64,000 nt of DNA, from positions 310,001 through 374,000 of the forward strand of contig NZ_CP034539.1 of assembly GCF_003963535.1 (NCBI RefSeq), given 5' to 3'. Of the stretch, positions 1-8,984 are shown in pieces. How positions within the stretch are numbered: position 1 is the first letter of the stretch; each line of letters opens with the position of its first letter. Source of the DNA: Streptomyces cyaneochromogenes. GTDB lineage: Bacteria > Actinomycetota > Actinomycetes > Streptomycetales > Streptomycetaceae. The notes under the pieces were generated by a model that worked only from the letters and a program-made list of their open reading frames with translations, did no database searches and was not told where the DNA came from. A program made the translations under genes and the position numbers.

Positions 1-504
1 TTTGATCCACTGGCCGTCTGCCCACTCGGACTTGAGGTCCGCGTCGCTGGGGCCGGATTGCCAGCTGTCTGCGACGGCGAACGAGCTGAAGTACGTTGCC
101 GCGAGCCCTCCCATACCGGTGGTGATCGCGAACAGGCCCTTCTGGTCCTTCAGGTAGATGGCGGCGAGGACCTCGAAGGACGCCAGGATCGATACGATGG
201 AGATGGCTACGGGGACGCCGGTGTACATCACTGCCGGTGGGAGATTTGCCGTCTGGTCGCGTTCAGCGCCGATCGCGGCGAGACCGATGGACCCGGTCAG
301 GCTGCCTATGGTGGCAACCACGAGCAGACCGCATGCCAGGGCCACTAATGTCTCCGAGCCCTTTGGCTTGTTCGATGTGAACAGGACCGTGACAGTGGGA
401 ATGGCGAGTGCCCCGAAAGCCCCGACGATGGGTGCGTAGGCTGCCGCGCCCTTTCGAATGTCGTAGCGTCCTTCGGCTGTTGTGGCTCCTGAACTGTTCC
501 TCAT
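1..504 (-). CDS. Multi-pass membrane protein, C-terminus beyond the window
   Basis: Read by hand on the minus strand from an ATG at 502-504; the frame is open for 168 codons to the window edge, so the stop is not visible. The protein begins MRNSSGATTAEGRYD and has four hydrophobic stretches, at about residues 22-45, 55-80, 90-118 and 125-145, as in a small integral membrane protein. I do not recognise the family. No strong ribosome site precedes the ATG. The upstream side is a run of gene debris, so it is probably a single gene or the first of an operon running off the left edge. Confidence 0.7.
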   Translation of the reverse strand, partial: MRNSSGATTAEGRYDIRKGAAAYAPIVGAFGALAIPTVTVLFTSNKPKGSETLVALACGLLVVATIGSLTGSIGLAAIGAERDQTANLPPAVMYTGVPVAISIVSILASFEVLAAIYLKDQKGLFAITTGMGGLAATYFSSFAVADSWQSGPSDADLKSEWADGQWIK

Positions 505-814
505 GCGCGGACGCTAGGTCACCGGTGGCACCCAACAGGCCGAAACATAGATGCAGTTACGGATCTGATATGACATGGCATTGCATAGTATTCCTAATCA
601 TGACCCGGGCTGCAGCGGAGGCCGAGCGCTTCTCGGTGAAAGCCGAGCGTCGATGCGCGCCCGGGCGGTCGCCATCCGCCGCGCCGACACCCGCCGCGAC
701 GCCCCTGCTCTGACCGGCGTGCGCAGCCTTCTGGGGGCGCACTTCCACCTGTTGTCCGAGCGCCGTGCGCCGCCCCTTTTTCGGCAATCGCTGAGCAGCG
801 GAACGTCCCGCCCG

Positions 815-985
815 TCAGGCGTCCTTGAACTCCTGCCGCTGCCGCCCCAACCCCTCGATCTCCAGCTCCACGACGTCCCCGGCCCGCAGGAACGGCCTCG
901 GCTCGGGTGCGCCCAGGGTCACCCCGGCCGGCGTCTCAAACACGGACTGAGCCTGGACCGGAGTCGTACCAGGCGGACGCGCGGG
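815..985 (-). pseudogene. C-terminal fragment of a fumarylacetoacetate hydrolase family protein
   Basis: The minus frame ending in TGA at 815-817 reads FETPAGVTLGAPEPRPFLRA followed by GDVVELEIEGLGRQ. This matches the conserved end of FAH-family enzymes: a [GE]TPAGV turn, then 'PGDVVEVEIEGLG'. Only about 55 codons remain, with a stop just upstream and no start codon, so the N-terminal four fifths are gone. It is a decayed remnant next to a transposase fragment. What is seen is the motif; the family comes from memory of it. Confidence 0.6.
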
Positions 986-1147
986 AGCTCATCTGTGCGG
1001 ACCCATGGCCATCACCACCGGCAAGGACACCCTGCTCCGTCTCCTTCGCGCACTTCCCATCCCGGCGCCGGAGTTCGTCCCGTGTCTGGGGGTCGACGAT
1101 TTCGCCGTGGGTCGTGGTCGTTGCCAACCCGGTGTGCGGGTTCTGTT

Positions 1148-1342
1148 GGTGATCAGCCGTGCGAAGCACAGGGGCGGCAGGCCGCTGCACTGGCGGAGCG
1201 GGAAGGCGACGATGTGGCTGAGGAGTTTGCGTTGCCAGCGTGACCACAGGTGCCATGCATCGCGGGCCCAGACCGGTTGGAGGTGGTAGCGGTCGACGAG
1301 CTGGCCGATGACGGACTCCACCCGTCGTCGCCTGCAAGTCAA
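1148..1342 (-). pseudogene. Transposase C-terminal fragment (IS982-like)
   Basis: The minus frame reads RRRVESVIGQLVDRYHLQ, then VWARDAWHLWSRWQRKLLSH and SGLPPLCFARLI. This resembles the final helix region of IS982-type transposases, where an Arg-rich 'RVES/ETVIGQL..RYHL' precedes 'VWARD.WHL..R..RK.L.H'. About 65 codons are recognisable. The catalytic core is missing, and the frame then runs into unrelated sequence. Confidence 0.55.
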
Positions 1343-1424
1343 GCCGGGTGGCAGGCATGCGGCCGACCGCGGATTGCCGTAGGGCGGACGGCTCCGACCA
1401 CACGCCCATCAGCCTCTTCCCACC

Positions 1425-1979
1425 TCAGCTTTTCCCTTGAGAGGAGCCGCACCCCACCGCGTTCGCATGTGAAGCGGGACGTTCTTCGGCGAGCCATCGG
1501 GCTAGCGCGGTCAGGGTGAGTTCGACGCTGTCCGTCATGTAGCGGCGGAGCGCGTCCAGGTCGGCGCGCGTGGTGCCCAGCACCGGATCGAGACGCAGCA
1601 ACTGCCAGGATTGCTGGACGACGGTTCCGCGCCCCTGGGGGCGGAAGGTCCAGCTCCAGTGCACGATGCCGTTCTCGGCGCCGCCGACGACGAAGCCGAA
1701 AGCCGCCCCCGGGTCGGCCTGCACGATCTGGGAGCGGGTGGTCCACTCCTTGCCGTCCCGGCGGTTTCGGCCGCTGAACCAGGCGCCGACTCGGGGTCCG
1801 GCGCCGAGGTCAAAGGCGACGTCACTGGCGTTGGGACTCCACCGGCCGATCGCGGACACGTCGCTGATCAGCTCGTAGACACGGGCTGGCGCAGCGTCGA
1901 CCCAAGCGCGCCTGGTGAAGGCGAAGTCGGCTGCGTCGAGATCCTCGCAGGGGTTGTCTTCGGCGGTGATGGCGCTCAA
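1425..1979 (-). CDS. SRPBCC (START/polyketide cyclase-like) family protein
   Basis: A 184-residue protein with the SRPBCC pattern: 'VDAAPARVYELISDVSAIGR', then a W-S-P beta hairpin, 'VVGGAENGIVHWSWTF', and a long C-terminal helix 'VELTLTALARWLAEE'. Such folds bind small hydrophobic ligands in the cytoplasm; no catalytic residues can be assigned. I chose the TTG at 1977-1979 because AGGAGG lies five bases upstream; an ATG at 2019-2021 would add 14 residues but lacks this site. It is divergent from the MmyB-type regulator at 2121 with about 140 bp between them, the usual arrangement for a regulator and its target (inference). Confidence 0.8.
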   Translation of the reverse strand: MSAITAEDNPCEDLDAADFAFTRRAWVDAAPARVYELISDVSAIGRWSPNASDVAFDLGAGPRVGAWFSGRNRRDGKEWTTRSQIVQADPGAAFGFVVGGAENGIVHWSWTFRPQGRGTVVQQSWQLLRLDPVLGTTRADLDALRRYMTDSVELTLTALARWLAEERPASHANAVGCGSSQGKS

Positions 1980-2120
1980 GGTGACCTCCTGGGTGCGCGC
2001 GGGATGCCGGAACGGCTGCACCCCACTTCACCGGCAGTGAGGCCGGGGAGCCAGACACACTGCTGACTATCCACAACTGGGGCAGGCTGGCTGTTCGGAG
2101 GCGGCCCATACTTCGGAACC

Positions 2121-3020
2121 ATGAACGCAAAATCGCAGCTCGGGGACTTTCTGCAGGCGCGGCGGTCGCAGTTGCGCCCGGAGGATGTCGGCGTGCCCAC
2201 CTACGGCGAGCGTCGGCGTGTGCCGGGTCTTCGGCGTGAGGAGCTGGCGCTGCTTGCTGGCGTGAGTGCTTCCTACTACACCAGGCTGGAGCAGGGGCAG
2301 TCACTGAGCGCATCGCCCGAGGTATTGGACGCGCTCGCTGTGGCTCTGCGGCTGGACGAGTCCGAGCGGCGGTACCTGCACGACCTGGCCCGCCTGGGCA
2401 GGCATCGCGCCCAGCGCCGGCGGCCCGCGCCGGAGCGGGTGACGCCGGCGACCCGCCAGTTGCTGGACGTGCTGGCGGACGTTCCCGCGATCGTGCTGGG
2501 CCGACGCACCGATGTGCTGGCGTGGAACCGCCTGGGCCACGCGCTGTTCGCCGGGCACTTGGACCGTGGTGCCCCCGACCTGCCGGCGCAGCGCCCCAAC
2601 ATGGCCAGGCTGGTGTTCCTCGACTCTCATGTCCGTGGCCTGTACGCGGACTGGCCGAGCAAGGCCAGGGCGGTGGTGGGGAATCTGCGCGTGGTGGCGG
2701 GCCGGCACCCGGAGGACGTGGCGCTGCACGCGCTGCTGGGCGAACTGTCCGCGAAGAGTGCCGTGTTCGCCTCGATGTGGGCCGACCACCGGATCAAAGC
2801 GTGCACTGTCGCCGCCTACGAGATGTGCCACCCGCTGGTCGGGTCGCTGACGGTCCTTCAGCAGACCCTGAGCCACGGTCCGGGCCCCATCGTGGTGGTC
2901 GCCACCACGGAAACGGGCTCGCCCTCGCGGGCCGCTCTGGCCCTGCTCGCCCAGGCCACCACGCAGGCCGGCTTCTTGGCCGACCCGGCGCAGACGCGGC
3001 CACGGGTCGCCGAGGGCTGA
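2121..3020 (+). CDS. XRE-family regulator with MmyB-like ligand-binding domain
   Basis: 299 residues. Residues about 8-70 form the helix-turn-helix, with the hallmark 'RVPGLRREELALLAGVSASY' and 'YTRLEQGQS' of the Actinobacterial MmyB group. Residues about 105-280 match the PAS-like MmyB C-terminal domain ('VLGRRTDVLAWN', 'LVFLDSHVRGLYADW', 'RHPEDVALHALLGELS'). These regulators usually control an adjacent, often divergent, oxidoreductase or hydrolase gene. Here the candidates are the divergent SRPBCC gene and the downstream hydrolase pair at 3550-6021. Length is normal for the family and the gene looks intact. The ribosome site is weak. Confidence 0.9.
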   Translation: MNAKSQLGDFLQARRSQLRPEDVGVPTYGERRRVPGLRREELALLAGVSASYYTRLEQGQSLSASPEVLDALAVALRLDESERRYLHDLARLGRHRAQRRRPAPERVTPATRQLLDVLADVPAIVLGRRTDVLAWNRLGHALFAGHLDRGAPDLPAQRPNMARLVFLDSHVRGLYADWPSKARAVVGNLRVVAGRHPEDVALHALLGELSAKSAVFASMWADHRIKACTVAAYEMCHPLVGSLTVLQQTLSHGPGPIVVVATTETGSPSRAALALLAQATTQAGFLADPAQTRPRVAEG

Positions 3021-3081
3021 TCCCCCACAACGGCTGCGGGAGCTCGGCCGCAACGAGCCACCACCCATCCCACCCGGGCAC

Positions 3082-3417
3082 GGCCAACGACCGGACCTCG
3101 ACCAGGGCACCGTCCTGCGCATCCCCATCCTTCGGGACGGACGCGCCGGCGGGATCCGGACCAAGGCCACCGATATGCCGGGGATCGACGACATCGCCTT
3201 CACCGGCCACGGCGACCAGCTGCTCGCCGCCCTCGACGGGCCCAACAAAGTCGTACTCGTCCAGCCCGACGGCAGCCACTCCACCGTGCTGACCTCAGCC
3301 GACGGCCTGCAGAACCCCACGTCCATCGCCCTGCGCGGCGACACCGTCTACGTGCTGAGCGCCGGCTGGCTCACCGCCAAGGACCCCAACCTCATCCTCG
3401 CCCACCTGGACCGGTAG
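3082..3417 (+). pseudogene. Fragment of an SMP-30/NHL-like beta-propeller protein
   Basis: The plus frame reads DLDQGTVLRIPILRDGRAGG, then MPGIDDIAFTGHGDQLLAAL and NPTSIALRGDTVYVLSAGW before a TAG at 3415-3417. These are propeller blades of the kind found in SMP-30/gluconolactonase-like secreted proteins. Only about 110 codons survive. The only ATG (3175) sits inside a blade and has no ribosome site, so the gene has lost its 5' part, which presumably encoded a signal peptide. It lies between the regulator and the metallo-hydrolase. Confidence 0.55.
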
Positions 3418-3549
3418 GGCCGCAGGCACCGGCACAGACCCCGTGCGAAGCATGCCGACCCGTCCCAGACCGGCGCATTCCGTCGCGCCGGGACGGCCGG
3501 TCACACCACCCAGAGCCCCCGAAGTACCCGAACACTACGGAGAAACACC

Positions 3550-4455
3550 ATGCAGGACGCGTACGACATCACCTTGGGTGATGTCACCATCACCCGAGTC
3601 GAGGAGATGCACGGGCCGGTCATGCCCGCGGACCAGTTCTTCCCGGACCTGCCCGAGCAGGCCTGGCAGGACCACCGCGACACGCTCGTGCCCGACCACC
3701 TGGGTGCCGACGGCGCCATGGTGCACGTCGCCATGCAGACCTGGCTGCTGCGCAGCCGCGGCCGGACCATCCTGATCGACACCGGCGTCGGCAACGACAA
3801 GACCCGCCCGGCCGTCGAAGCCTGGGACCACCTGAAGCTGGACTACCTCGGCAATCTCGCCCGGGCCGGCGTGCGGCCCGAGGAGGTCGACCTGGTGGTC
3901 AATACCCATCTGCACGTCGACCACGTCGGCTGGAACACACGGCTGATCGACGGCGCCTGGGTGCCGACGTTCCCGAACGCCACCTACCTGATGCCGAAGG
4001 CAGACTTCGAGTTCTGGAACCCGGCGAACAACCCGGGCATCGCCGGCGGTGTCAACGAGAACGTGTTCGAGGACAGCATCGCCCCCCTGCACGCCGCGGG
4101 CCAGGCCCAGCTGTGGGAGACGAGCCACCTCATCGACGCGCACCTGCGCCTGGAAGCAGCCCCCGGCCACACCCCCGGTTCCAGTGTCGTCAAGCTGCAC
4201 TCCGGAAGCGACCGGGCGCTGTTCGCCGGCGACTTGGTGCACACCCCGCTGCAGGTCTCCTTCCCGGACCACAACAGCTGCTTCTGCGAGGACCCGGCGC
4301 AATCCCGTACGACCCGCCGCAGGCTGCTCGGCTGGGCCGCCGACCACAACGCCCTCGTACTGCCTGCCCACTTCAGCGGCCACAGCGCCCTGGAAATCGA
4401 GGACCAGGGCAGCGACTTCGCGATCAAGAAGTGGGCGCCGTTCACCCGGTACTGA
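3550..4455 (+). CDS. MBL-fold metallo-hydrolase
   Basis: 301 residues with the full metal-binding set of the metallo-beta-lactamase fold. NTHLHVDHVGW gives H120, H122, D124 and H125; H207 lies in 'APGHTPGSS', D228 in 'FAGDLVH' and H274 in 'LPAHFSGH'. The substrate cannot be read from sequence; close family members include lactonases, esterases and arylsulfatase-like hydrolases. A GGAG lies eight bases before the ATG. The carboxylesterase starts 27 bp downstream, so the two are very probably one operon for ester or lactone breakdown, perhaps under the MmyB-type regulator upstream (inference). Confidence 0.88.
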   Translation: MQDAYDITLGDVTITRVEEMHGPVMPADQFFPDLPEQAWQDHRDTLVPDHLGADGAMVHVAMQTWLLRSRGRTILIDTGVGNDKTRPAVEAWDHLKLDYLGNLARAGVRPEEVDLVVNTHLHVDHVGWNTRLIDGAWVPTFPNATYLMPKADFEFWNPANNPGIAGGVNENVFEDSIAPLHAAGQAQLWETSHLIDAHLRLEAAPGHTPGSSVVKLHSGSDRALFAGDLVHTPLQVSFPDHNSCFCEDPAQSRTTRRRLLGWAADHNALVLPAHFSGHSALEIEDQGSDFAIKKWAPFTRY

Positions 4456-4482
4456 CACCGAGGTCCTGTGAAAGGAATGTCG

Positions 4483-6021
4483 ATGTACCACCATCGCGAC
4501 CCGGTCGTGATCACCGCAAAGGGAGCGGTTCGCGGCCTGCGCCAGGACGGCACCGCCGCCTTCCTGAACATCCCCTACGCCGCCCCACCCCTTGGCGCCG
4601 GCCGATTCGCGCCGCCGCAGCGGCACGAGCCGTGGGACGGTGTACGGGACGCCACCGAGCTCGGGCCCAACGCGCCGCAGTCCGAGCGCAAGCTCGGTAG
4701 CGTGGACATGTCCCCCTACTTCGGTACCGGCTGGGCCCGCGGGGAGGACTACCTCACCGTGAACGTCTTCACGCCCGCCGCCGCGGGCGGTGGCCTGCCC
4801 GTGATGGTGTTCGTCCACGGCGGCGCATTCGTCGCCGGGTCGACGCGGTCAGCGATGTACGACGGCTCCGCCTTCGCCCGCGACGGCGTCGTCCTGGTCA
4901 CCCTCAACTACCGGCTCGGCATCGCAGGGTTCCTCCACCTCCCCGAAGCGCCCGCCAACCGCGGTCTGCTCGACGTCGTCGCAGCGCTGCGCTGGGTCCA
5001 GGAGAACATCGCCGCCTTCGGCGGTGACCCGCACAACGTCACCCTCTTCGGCCAGTCGGCCGGGGCGACCATCGTCGGTGGCATCCTCGCCACTCCCGAA
5101 GCCACGGGCTTCTTCCGCCGGGCGATCGTCCAAAGCGGCAGCGGCCTGGCCGCGTTCACGACCGAACAGGCCGCCCGCGTCACCCGGGCAGCTGCCGAAT
5201 CCCTGGGCATCGAACCCCGCGCCGCCGCCTTCGCGGAGGTCTCCGACGAGCGCCTGGCCGAGGCCGCCTCCCGGCTCGCGGGCATCGACCTGCAGACCGA
5301 GACGCACAGCGACCCGCTGGTCGGGCTCAGCCCCTTCAGCCTGGTCCTCGACACACAGCCCGCCCAGTCCGTCGCCGCCGGACTCGGCAACGACATCGAT
5401 CTGCTCATCGGGACCACTGCAGAGGAGGGAAACCTCTATTTGGTCCCCTTGGGCAAGTACGACACCTCGACGGCCCGGGACGTCGACGCCGTGGCGGCGC
5501 GCTCGCACCCGAATCCGGCAGAGCTCATCGAGACATACAAGAAGGCACGCCCCAAGGCGTCCTTCGGCGAGTTGAGGTCCGCCATCCTGGGCGACGCCCT
5601 GTTCGGCGCGGGCAGCTGGGCCCTGGCCGAAGCACATGCCGCCCACCCCGAGTCCGCCACCTTCTGCTACGAGTTCGCGTGGCGCTCCCACGCCCTGGAC
5701 GGAAGGCTCGGCGCCACCCACACGATGGAACTCCCCTTCGTCTTCGACCTCCCACACCTGCCCCAGTTGCACGGACCAGGCGGATTGCTGGGCCCCGCCA
5801 AGCCCCCCGCGGACCTCGCCGCCCGCATGCACGAGACCTGGGTCCGGTTCGCCAGGACCGGCAACCCCGGCTGGGACCCGTACGACACCGAGCGCCGGCC
5901 CACGATGCGCATCGACGCCGAATGGACCCAGCTCGACGACCCCCGCGGACAGGAACGGCAGGCCTGGACCCAGCCTGCCGCACCCAGCCCTGTACGCGCT
6001 CCCCTCAAGGACACTCCATGA
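4483..6021 (+). CDS. Type-B carboxylesterase
   Basis: 512 residues, normal for the carboxylesterase/para-nitrobenzyl esterase family. Seen are the N-terminal 'NIPYAAPPLGAGRFAPP', the oxyanion-hole region 'MVFVHGGAFVAGST', the nucleophile elbow FGQSAGA (Ser192), the acid region 'TTAEEGNLYL' and the His region 'GATHTMELPFVF'. I chose ATG 4483 because AAAGGA sits six bases upstream; a GTG at 4468 in the same frame would add five residues. No signal peptide is visible, so it is probably cytoplasmic. It follows the MBL hydrolase as the second gene of an operon, and its stop overlaps a short third ORF at 6018. Confidence 0.9.
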   Translation: MYHHRDPVVITAKGAVRGLRQDGTAAFLNIPYAAPPLGAGRFAPPQRHEPWDGVRDATELGPNAPQSERKLGSVDMSPYFGTGWARGEDYLTVNVFTPAAAGGGLPVMVFVHGGAFVAGSTRSAMYDGSAFARDGVVLVTLNYRLGIAGFLHLPEAPANRGLLDVVAALRWVQENIAAFGGDPHNVTLFGQSAGATIVGGILATPEATGFFRRAIVQSGSGLAAFTTEQAARVTRAAAESLGIEPRAAAFAEVSDERLAEAASRLAGIDLQTETHSDPLVGLSPFSLVLDTQPAQSVAAGLGNDIDLLIGTTAEEGNLYLVPLGKYDTSTARDVDAVAARSHPNPAELIETYKKARPKASFGELRSAILGDALFGAGSWALAEAHAAHPESATFCYEFAWRSHALDGRLGATHTMELPFVFDLPHLPQLHGPGGLLGPAKPPADLAARMHETWVRFARTGNPGWDPYDTERRPTMRIDAEWTQLDDPRGQERQAWTQPAAPSPVRAPLKDTP

Positions 6022-6101
6022 CCACAACCGTCATCACCACCGAGAGCGCACCCACCCTGGCAGCCCCGCTGTCCAGGGCGTCCGCAAGGGCCACGTCGTG
6101 A
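6018..6101 (+). pseudogene. Truncated third ORF of the esterase operon
   Basis: An ATG overlaps the esterase stop (ATGA), typical of translational coupling, but the frame closes after 27 codons (begins MTTTVITTESAPTLAAPLSR). The coupled start suggests that a longer downstream gene was lost by frameshift or deletion before the convergent DUF2254 gene. The product is unknown. Confidence 0.4.
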
Positions 6102-6126
6102 TGCTGCGCGCCCATCTCTCCGACCC

Positions 6127-7422
6127 TTACAGCCGGTTCTCGGCCACCAGTTCGCGCAGGGATTCCGCCTCTGCGTGGACGAGGGCGAGGTCGGTCGGCT
6201 GGGCTACCTGTCGCTCGGCGTCGGCGATGACAATGCGGGCTTGTTCTGCGATCGCCGCGCGCCGCTCGGCATCGTTGCTGATCACGGCGGCGCAATTGTG
6301 CAGCAGCCGAAGCAGGGCATGGACGACAGTGGGTTCACGAGCCCCGTAGCGTCGGATGAGCCCGCACATCACAGCGAGGTATTCCGGGAACCGCCGCCCG
6401 GGAATGATCACGACTGCGCCGCTGTCGTCCCGGACGACGTGGTTTCCCAGTGGTCTCTGCGAGAGCGAGCAAAAGATCACGGACAGGTGATCGATGGCCT
6501 GAACCGCTGTGTAGGGATCATTGATCGCCGGAGACAGTGCCTTGCAGGCTACGTCGACCAGTTGCCGGATTCCGAGCGCGGCGTCCTGTTCCAGGGTGCG
6601 CTCGAATCCGATGCGGACCCCGACGCCCAGCACCCGCGAGAACTTCTGGGGGTCAGGAGCGGGATCGCGCGGTGAATCGCGCCAGATCCACGCCAGCGTC
6701 GTTCCGCTGACGATGTGTTCGCCGACCCGGGGCCGCAGCCGCAGGCAGACTCCCTCCTCGGCCGCGGCCGGCAGCAGCAGGTGAGGACGCACCACCTGCA
6801 CGTACCCGGAGTGCTGGGCGGCGATGGGCACGGCCCACTCCGGTGCGTCGATGGGATCCTCGCCGCCGGCGAAGACCTCTTCGCGGATCACCTGGACGGT
6901 GTTGCGCTCCACGACGTTCATGATCGCGTCCACCTGGATGGAGTGCACGAGATGGTCGGCGAAGAACACCAGCAGACCGAGGCTGACGAAGAGCAGGACA
7001 AGCGCGCCGCTCACCGCGAACCGCGGAAAGCTCTCCGAGCGGCCCCCGCCCGAGACCCCGACCGTGTAAAGACCGGCCGCGCTGTAGGCGAAGGTCGCCA
7101 CGAAGACGCTGAGCACGATCTGATTGGGCCGGTCGCGAAGAAAGTTGCGCAGCAGCCGGGGCGAGAACTGGGTGGACGACAGTTGCAGCGCGACCACGGT
7201 CAGGCCCAGCAGCACCGCGATGACCGTCACCATCGTCCCGGCGATTCCGATCAGCAACGGCCGGGCATCGTCAGCGGTCCCCTGGAATGCCAGCGGCGAG
7301 CCTTCACCGGTCTTGATCAAGGACAGCAGTGCCCCGGCGACCAGAGCTCCCAGCACGGACAGCGTGGGAAGCACCCACAGCGACCCGCGCACGTACTCCG
7401 CCAGCGCATCACGTCGGATCAT
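6127..7422 (-). CDS. DUF2254 family membrane protein
   Basis: 431 residues. Four N-terminal membrane helices lie at about residues 14-36, 58-82, 105-125 and 140-168, followed by a soluble C-terminal half with 'AINDPYTAVQAIDHL' and 'VCLRLRPRVGEHIVSGT', both characteristic of DUF2254. The function is not established. I chose ATG 7420-7422 because GAGGGG sits six bases before it; a TTG two codons upstream is less likely. It lies downstream of sufC on the same strand with about 70 bp between them, so co-transcription is possible. Confidence 0.85.
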   Translation of the reverse strand: MIRRDALAEYVRGSLWVLPTLSVLGALVAGALLSLIKTGEGSPLAFQGTADDARPLLIGIAGTMVTVIAVLLGLTVVALQLSSTQFSPRLLRNFLRDRPNQIVLSVFVATFAYSAAGLYTVGVSGGGRSESFPRFAVSGALVLLFVSLGLLVFFADHLVHSIQVDAIMNVVERNTVQVIREEVFAGGEDPIDAPEWAVPIAAQHSGYVQVVRPHLLLPAAAEEGVCLRLRPRVGEHIVSGTTLAWIWRDSPRDPAPDPQKFSRVLGVGVRIGFERTLEQDAALGIRQLVDVACKALSPAINDPYTAVQAIDHLSVIFCSLSQRPLGNHVVRDDSGAVVIIPGRRFPEYLAVMCGLIRRYGAREPTVVHALLRLLHNCAAVISNDAERRAAIAEQARIVIADAERQVAQPTDLALVHAEAESLRELVAENRL

Positions 7423-7491
7423 GTCCAACCCCTCACTGTCAGGCCTTGATCAAAAGTGCCCGGGTACGGTCCGGGATCAATCGATCGGATG

Positions 7492-8256
7492 TCACCCGTC
7501 GACTGCGCCTTTCACGTGCCTCTCATAGCCTTCTTCCTCCAGCCGCTCCGCGAGTTCCGGCCCGCCGGATTCGACGATCCGGCCGTCGGCGAAGACGTGG
7601 ACGTGATCGGGGGCGACATACCGAAGGATCCGCGTGTAGTGGGTGATCAGGAGTGTGGCGACGTGCCCGGCGGCGCGGACCCGGTTGACGCCCTCGGAGA
7701 CGATGCGCAGGGCGTCGATGTCCAGGCCGGAGTCGGTCTCGTCGAGGATCGCGATCTTCGGCTGGAACAGTTCGAGCTGGAGGATCTCGTGCCGCTTCTT
7801 CTCTCCGCCGGAGAAGCCCTCGTTCACGTTGCGCTCGGCGAAGGAAGGATCTATCTGGAGCCGCTCCATCGCCTCGCGGACCTCCCGCATCCAGGTCCGC
7901 AGTTTCGGTGCCTGGCCGCGTACTGCGGTGGCGGCCGAGCGCAGGAAGTTCGACACCGACACGCCCGGAACCTCGACCGGGTACTGCATGGCCAGGAACA
8001 TCCCGGCCCGTGCCCGCTCGTCGACCTTCATCGCCAGCACGTCCTCGCCGTCCAGGGTGACCGTGCCGGAGGTGACCTGGTATTTCGGGTGGCCGGCGAG
8101 TGCGTAGGCGAGAGTGGTCTTGCCGGAGCCGTTGGGCCCCATGATCGCGTGTGTCTCGCCTTGCCGGACGGTCAGATCGACCCCGCGCAGGATCTGGTGT
8201 GGACCGGCGTCGGTCTGCACCGAGCAGTACAGACCGTGGATCTCAAGTGTCGCCAT
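7492..8256 (-). CDS. sufC: SufC-type Fe-S assembly ABC ATPase, orphan copy
   Basis: 254 residues, full length for SufC. Walker A is GPNGSGKTT; the extended SufC signature is 'NEGFSGGEKKRHEILQL'; Walker B is 'IAILDETDSGLDIDAL'; 'LLITHYTRIL' is the switch region. SufC powers the SufBCD scaffold in iron-sulfur cluster assembly. Here no sufB, sufD, sufS or sufU is in view, so this is probably an extra copy beside the usual chromosomal operon. The ATG at 8254-8256 has GGTGAG upstream; a GTG further upstream is not needed because homology starts at MATLEIHGL. All motifs look intact. Confidence 0.88.
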   Translation of the reverse strand: MATLEIHGLYCSVQTDAGPHQILRGVDLTVRQGETHAIMGPNGSGKTTLAYALAGHPKYQVTSGTVTLDGEDVLAMKVDERARAGMFLAMQYPVEVPGVSVSNFLRSAATAVRGQAPKLRTWMREVREAMERLQIDPSFAERNVNEGFSGGEKKRHEILQLELFQPKIAILDETDSGLDIDALRIVSEGVNRVRAAGHVATLLITHYTRILRYVAPDHVHVFADGRIVESGGPELAERLEEEGYERHVKGAVDG

Positions 8257-8830
8257 GTGTCTCACCACCTGTGCGTTGTTCACCGTATGACGGACCGGTG
8301 GACGGCCTCGCTGCGCGGCGACCACTCTCCGGTGCGGGCAGCCGAGGCGCCCGCCCCATACCGGCGATCGTGACGGCGAGTGCGACGCCGGACACTCCCA
8401 GCCACGGGGGTCCAGGAGTCAGTCGCGAGGCTGGTGATCGGCGCGGCGGCAGGTCCACCGGCCCGGTCTGTCCCTGTGAGCGATGCGCCGCATACCGTGA
8501 CCGCGCCCGCCGCGGCTGTGGCGGCCGCGAGTCGCCGACTGCGTTACCACTGATCGTTCGGTGGCCTCCTTCCCGAGCCGCGTTCGGATCCAGACGCCGA
8601 GCGGCCTCATCTCCAGCATGCGCCGCCATCTACGACCGCAGACTTCGGGCGCGGATATCGAGACCGCTGTGACGGACCGGCCCGCCTACGTCCTCGGGCC
8701 TGCGGGTACCGGTCGACCGTGGCGATCGCCAGGTTCGTGGGCATGATCTCGTCGAAGCCGGAGAGGGCTGGTTCGAGCCGGCGGCTTACGGCTCACGGCT
8801 TACGGCTGCGCGCCGGCAGCCCACGTCGTG
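8257..8830. other. Gap without a supported gene
   Basis: No convincing gene is seen. A short hydrophobic minus-strand stretch around 8330-8400 ('WLGVSGVALAVTIAGMGR') and a minus-strand stretch near 8700-8770 reading 'FDEIMPTNLAIATVDRYPQA' look like decayed coding DNA, but neither has a start, a stop or a recognisable family. Confidence 0.4.
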
Positions 8831-8965
8831 TCAGACGGGTATCCGCTCTGGGCCCGCGCTGTGCTCGACCTCTGGGCCCGTGCGCCACAGGGCGGCCGAG
8901 AGCCACATCAGGATGACGCCGACCAGGATGTGCAGCGCGCTGATGAGCAGGGAGTCCGGCACCGG
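8831..8965 (-). pseudogene. C-terminal fragment of a small membrane protein
   Basis: The minus frame ending at 8831 reads SLLISALHILVGVILMWLSA then 'ALWRTGPEVEHSAGPERIPV', a membrane helix plus a charged tail. Codon use is coding-like, but upstream the frame passes into DNA that codes a helicase fragment on the other strand. The 5' part was therefore lost at a junction near 8970-8985. Family unknown. Confidence 0.45.
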
Positions 8966-8984
8966 CGGTGCCAGGCCCTCGATG

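Noticed and set aside
3535..6027. Long minus-strand frames over the hydrolase pair
   Set aside because: Shadows of the plus-strand MBL hydrolase and carboxylesterase, which carry complete catalytic motifs.
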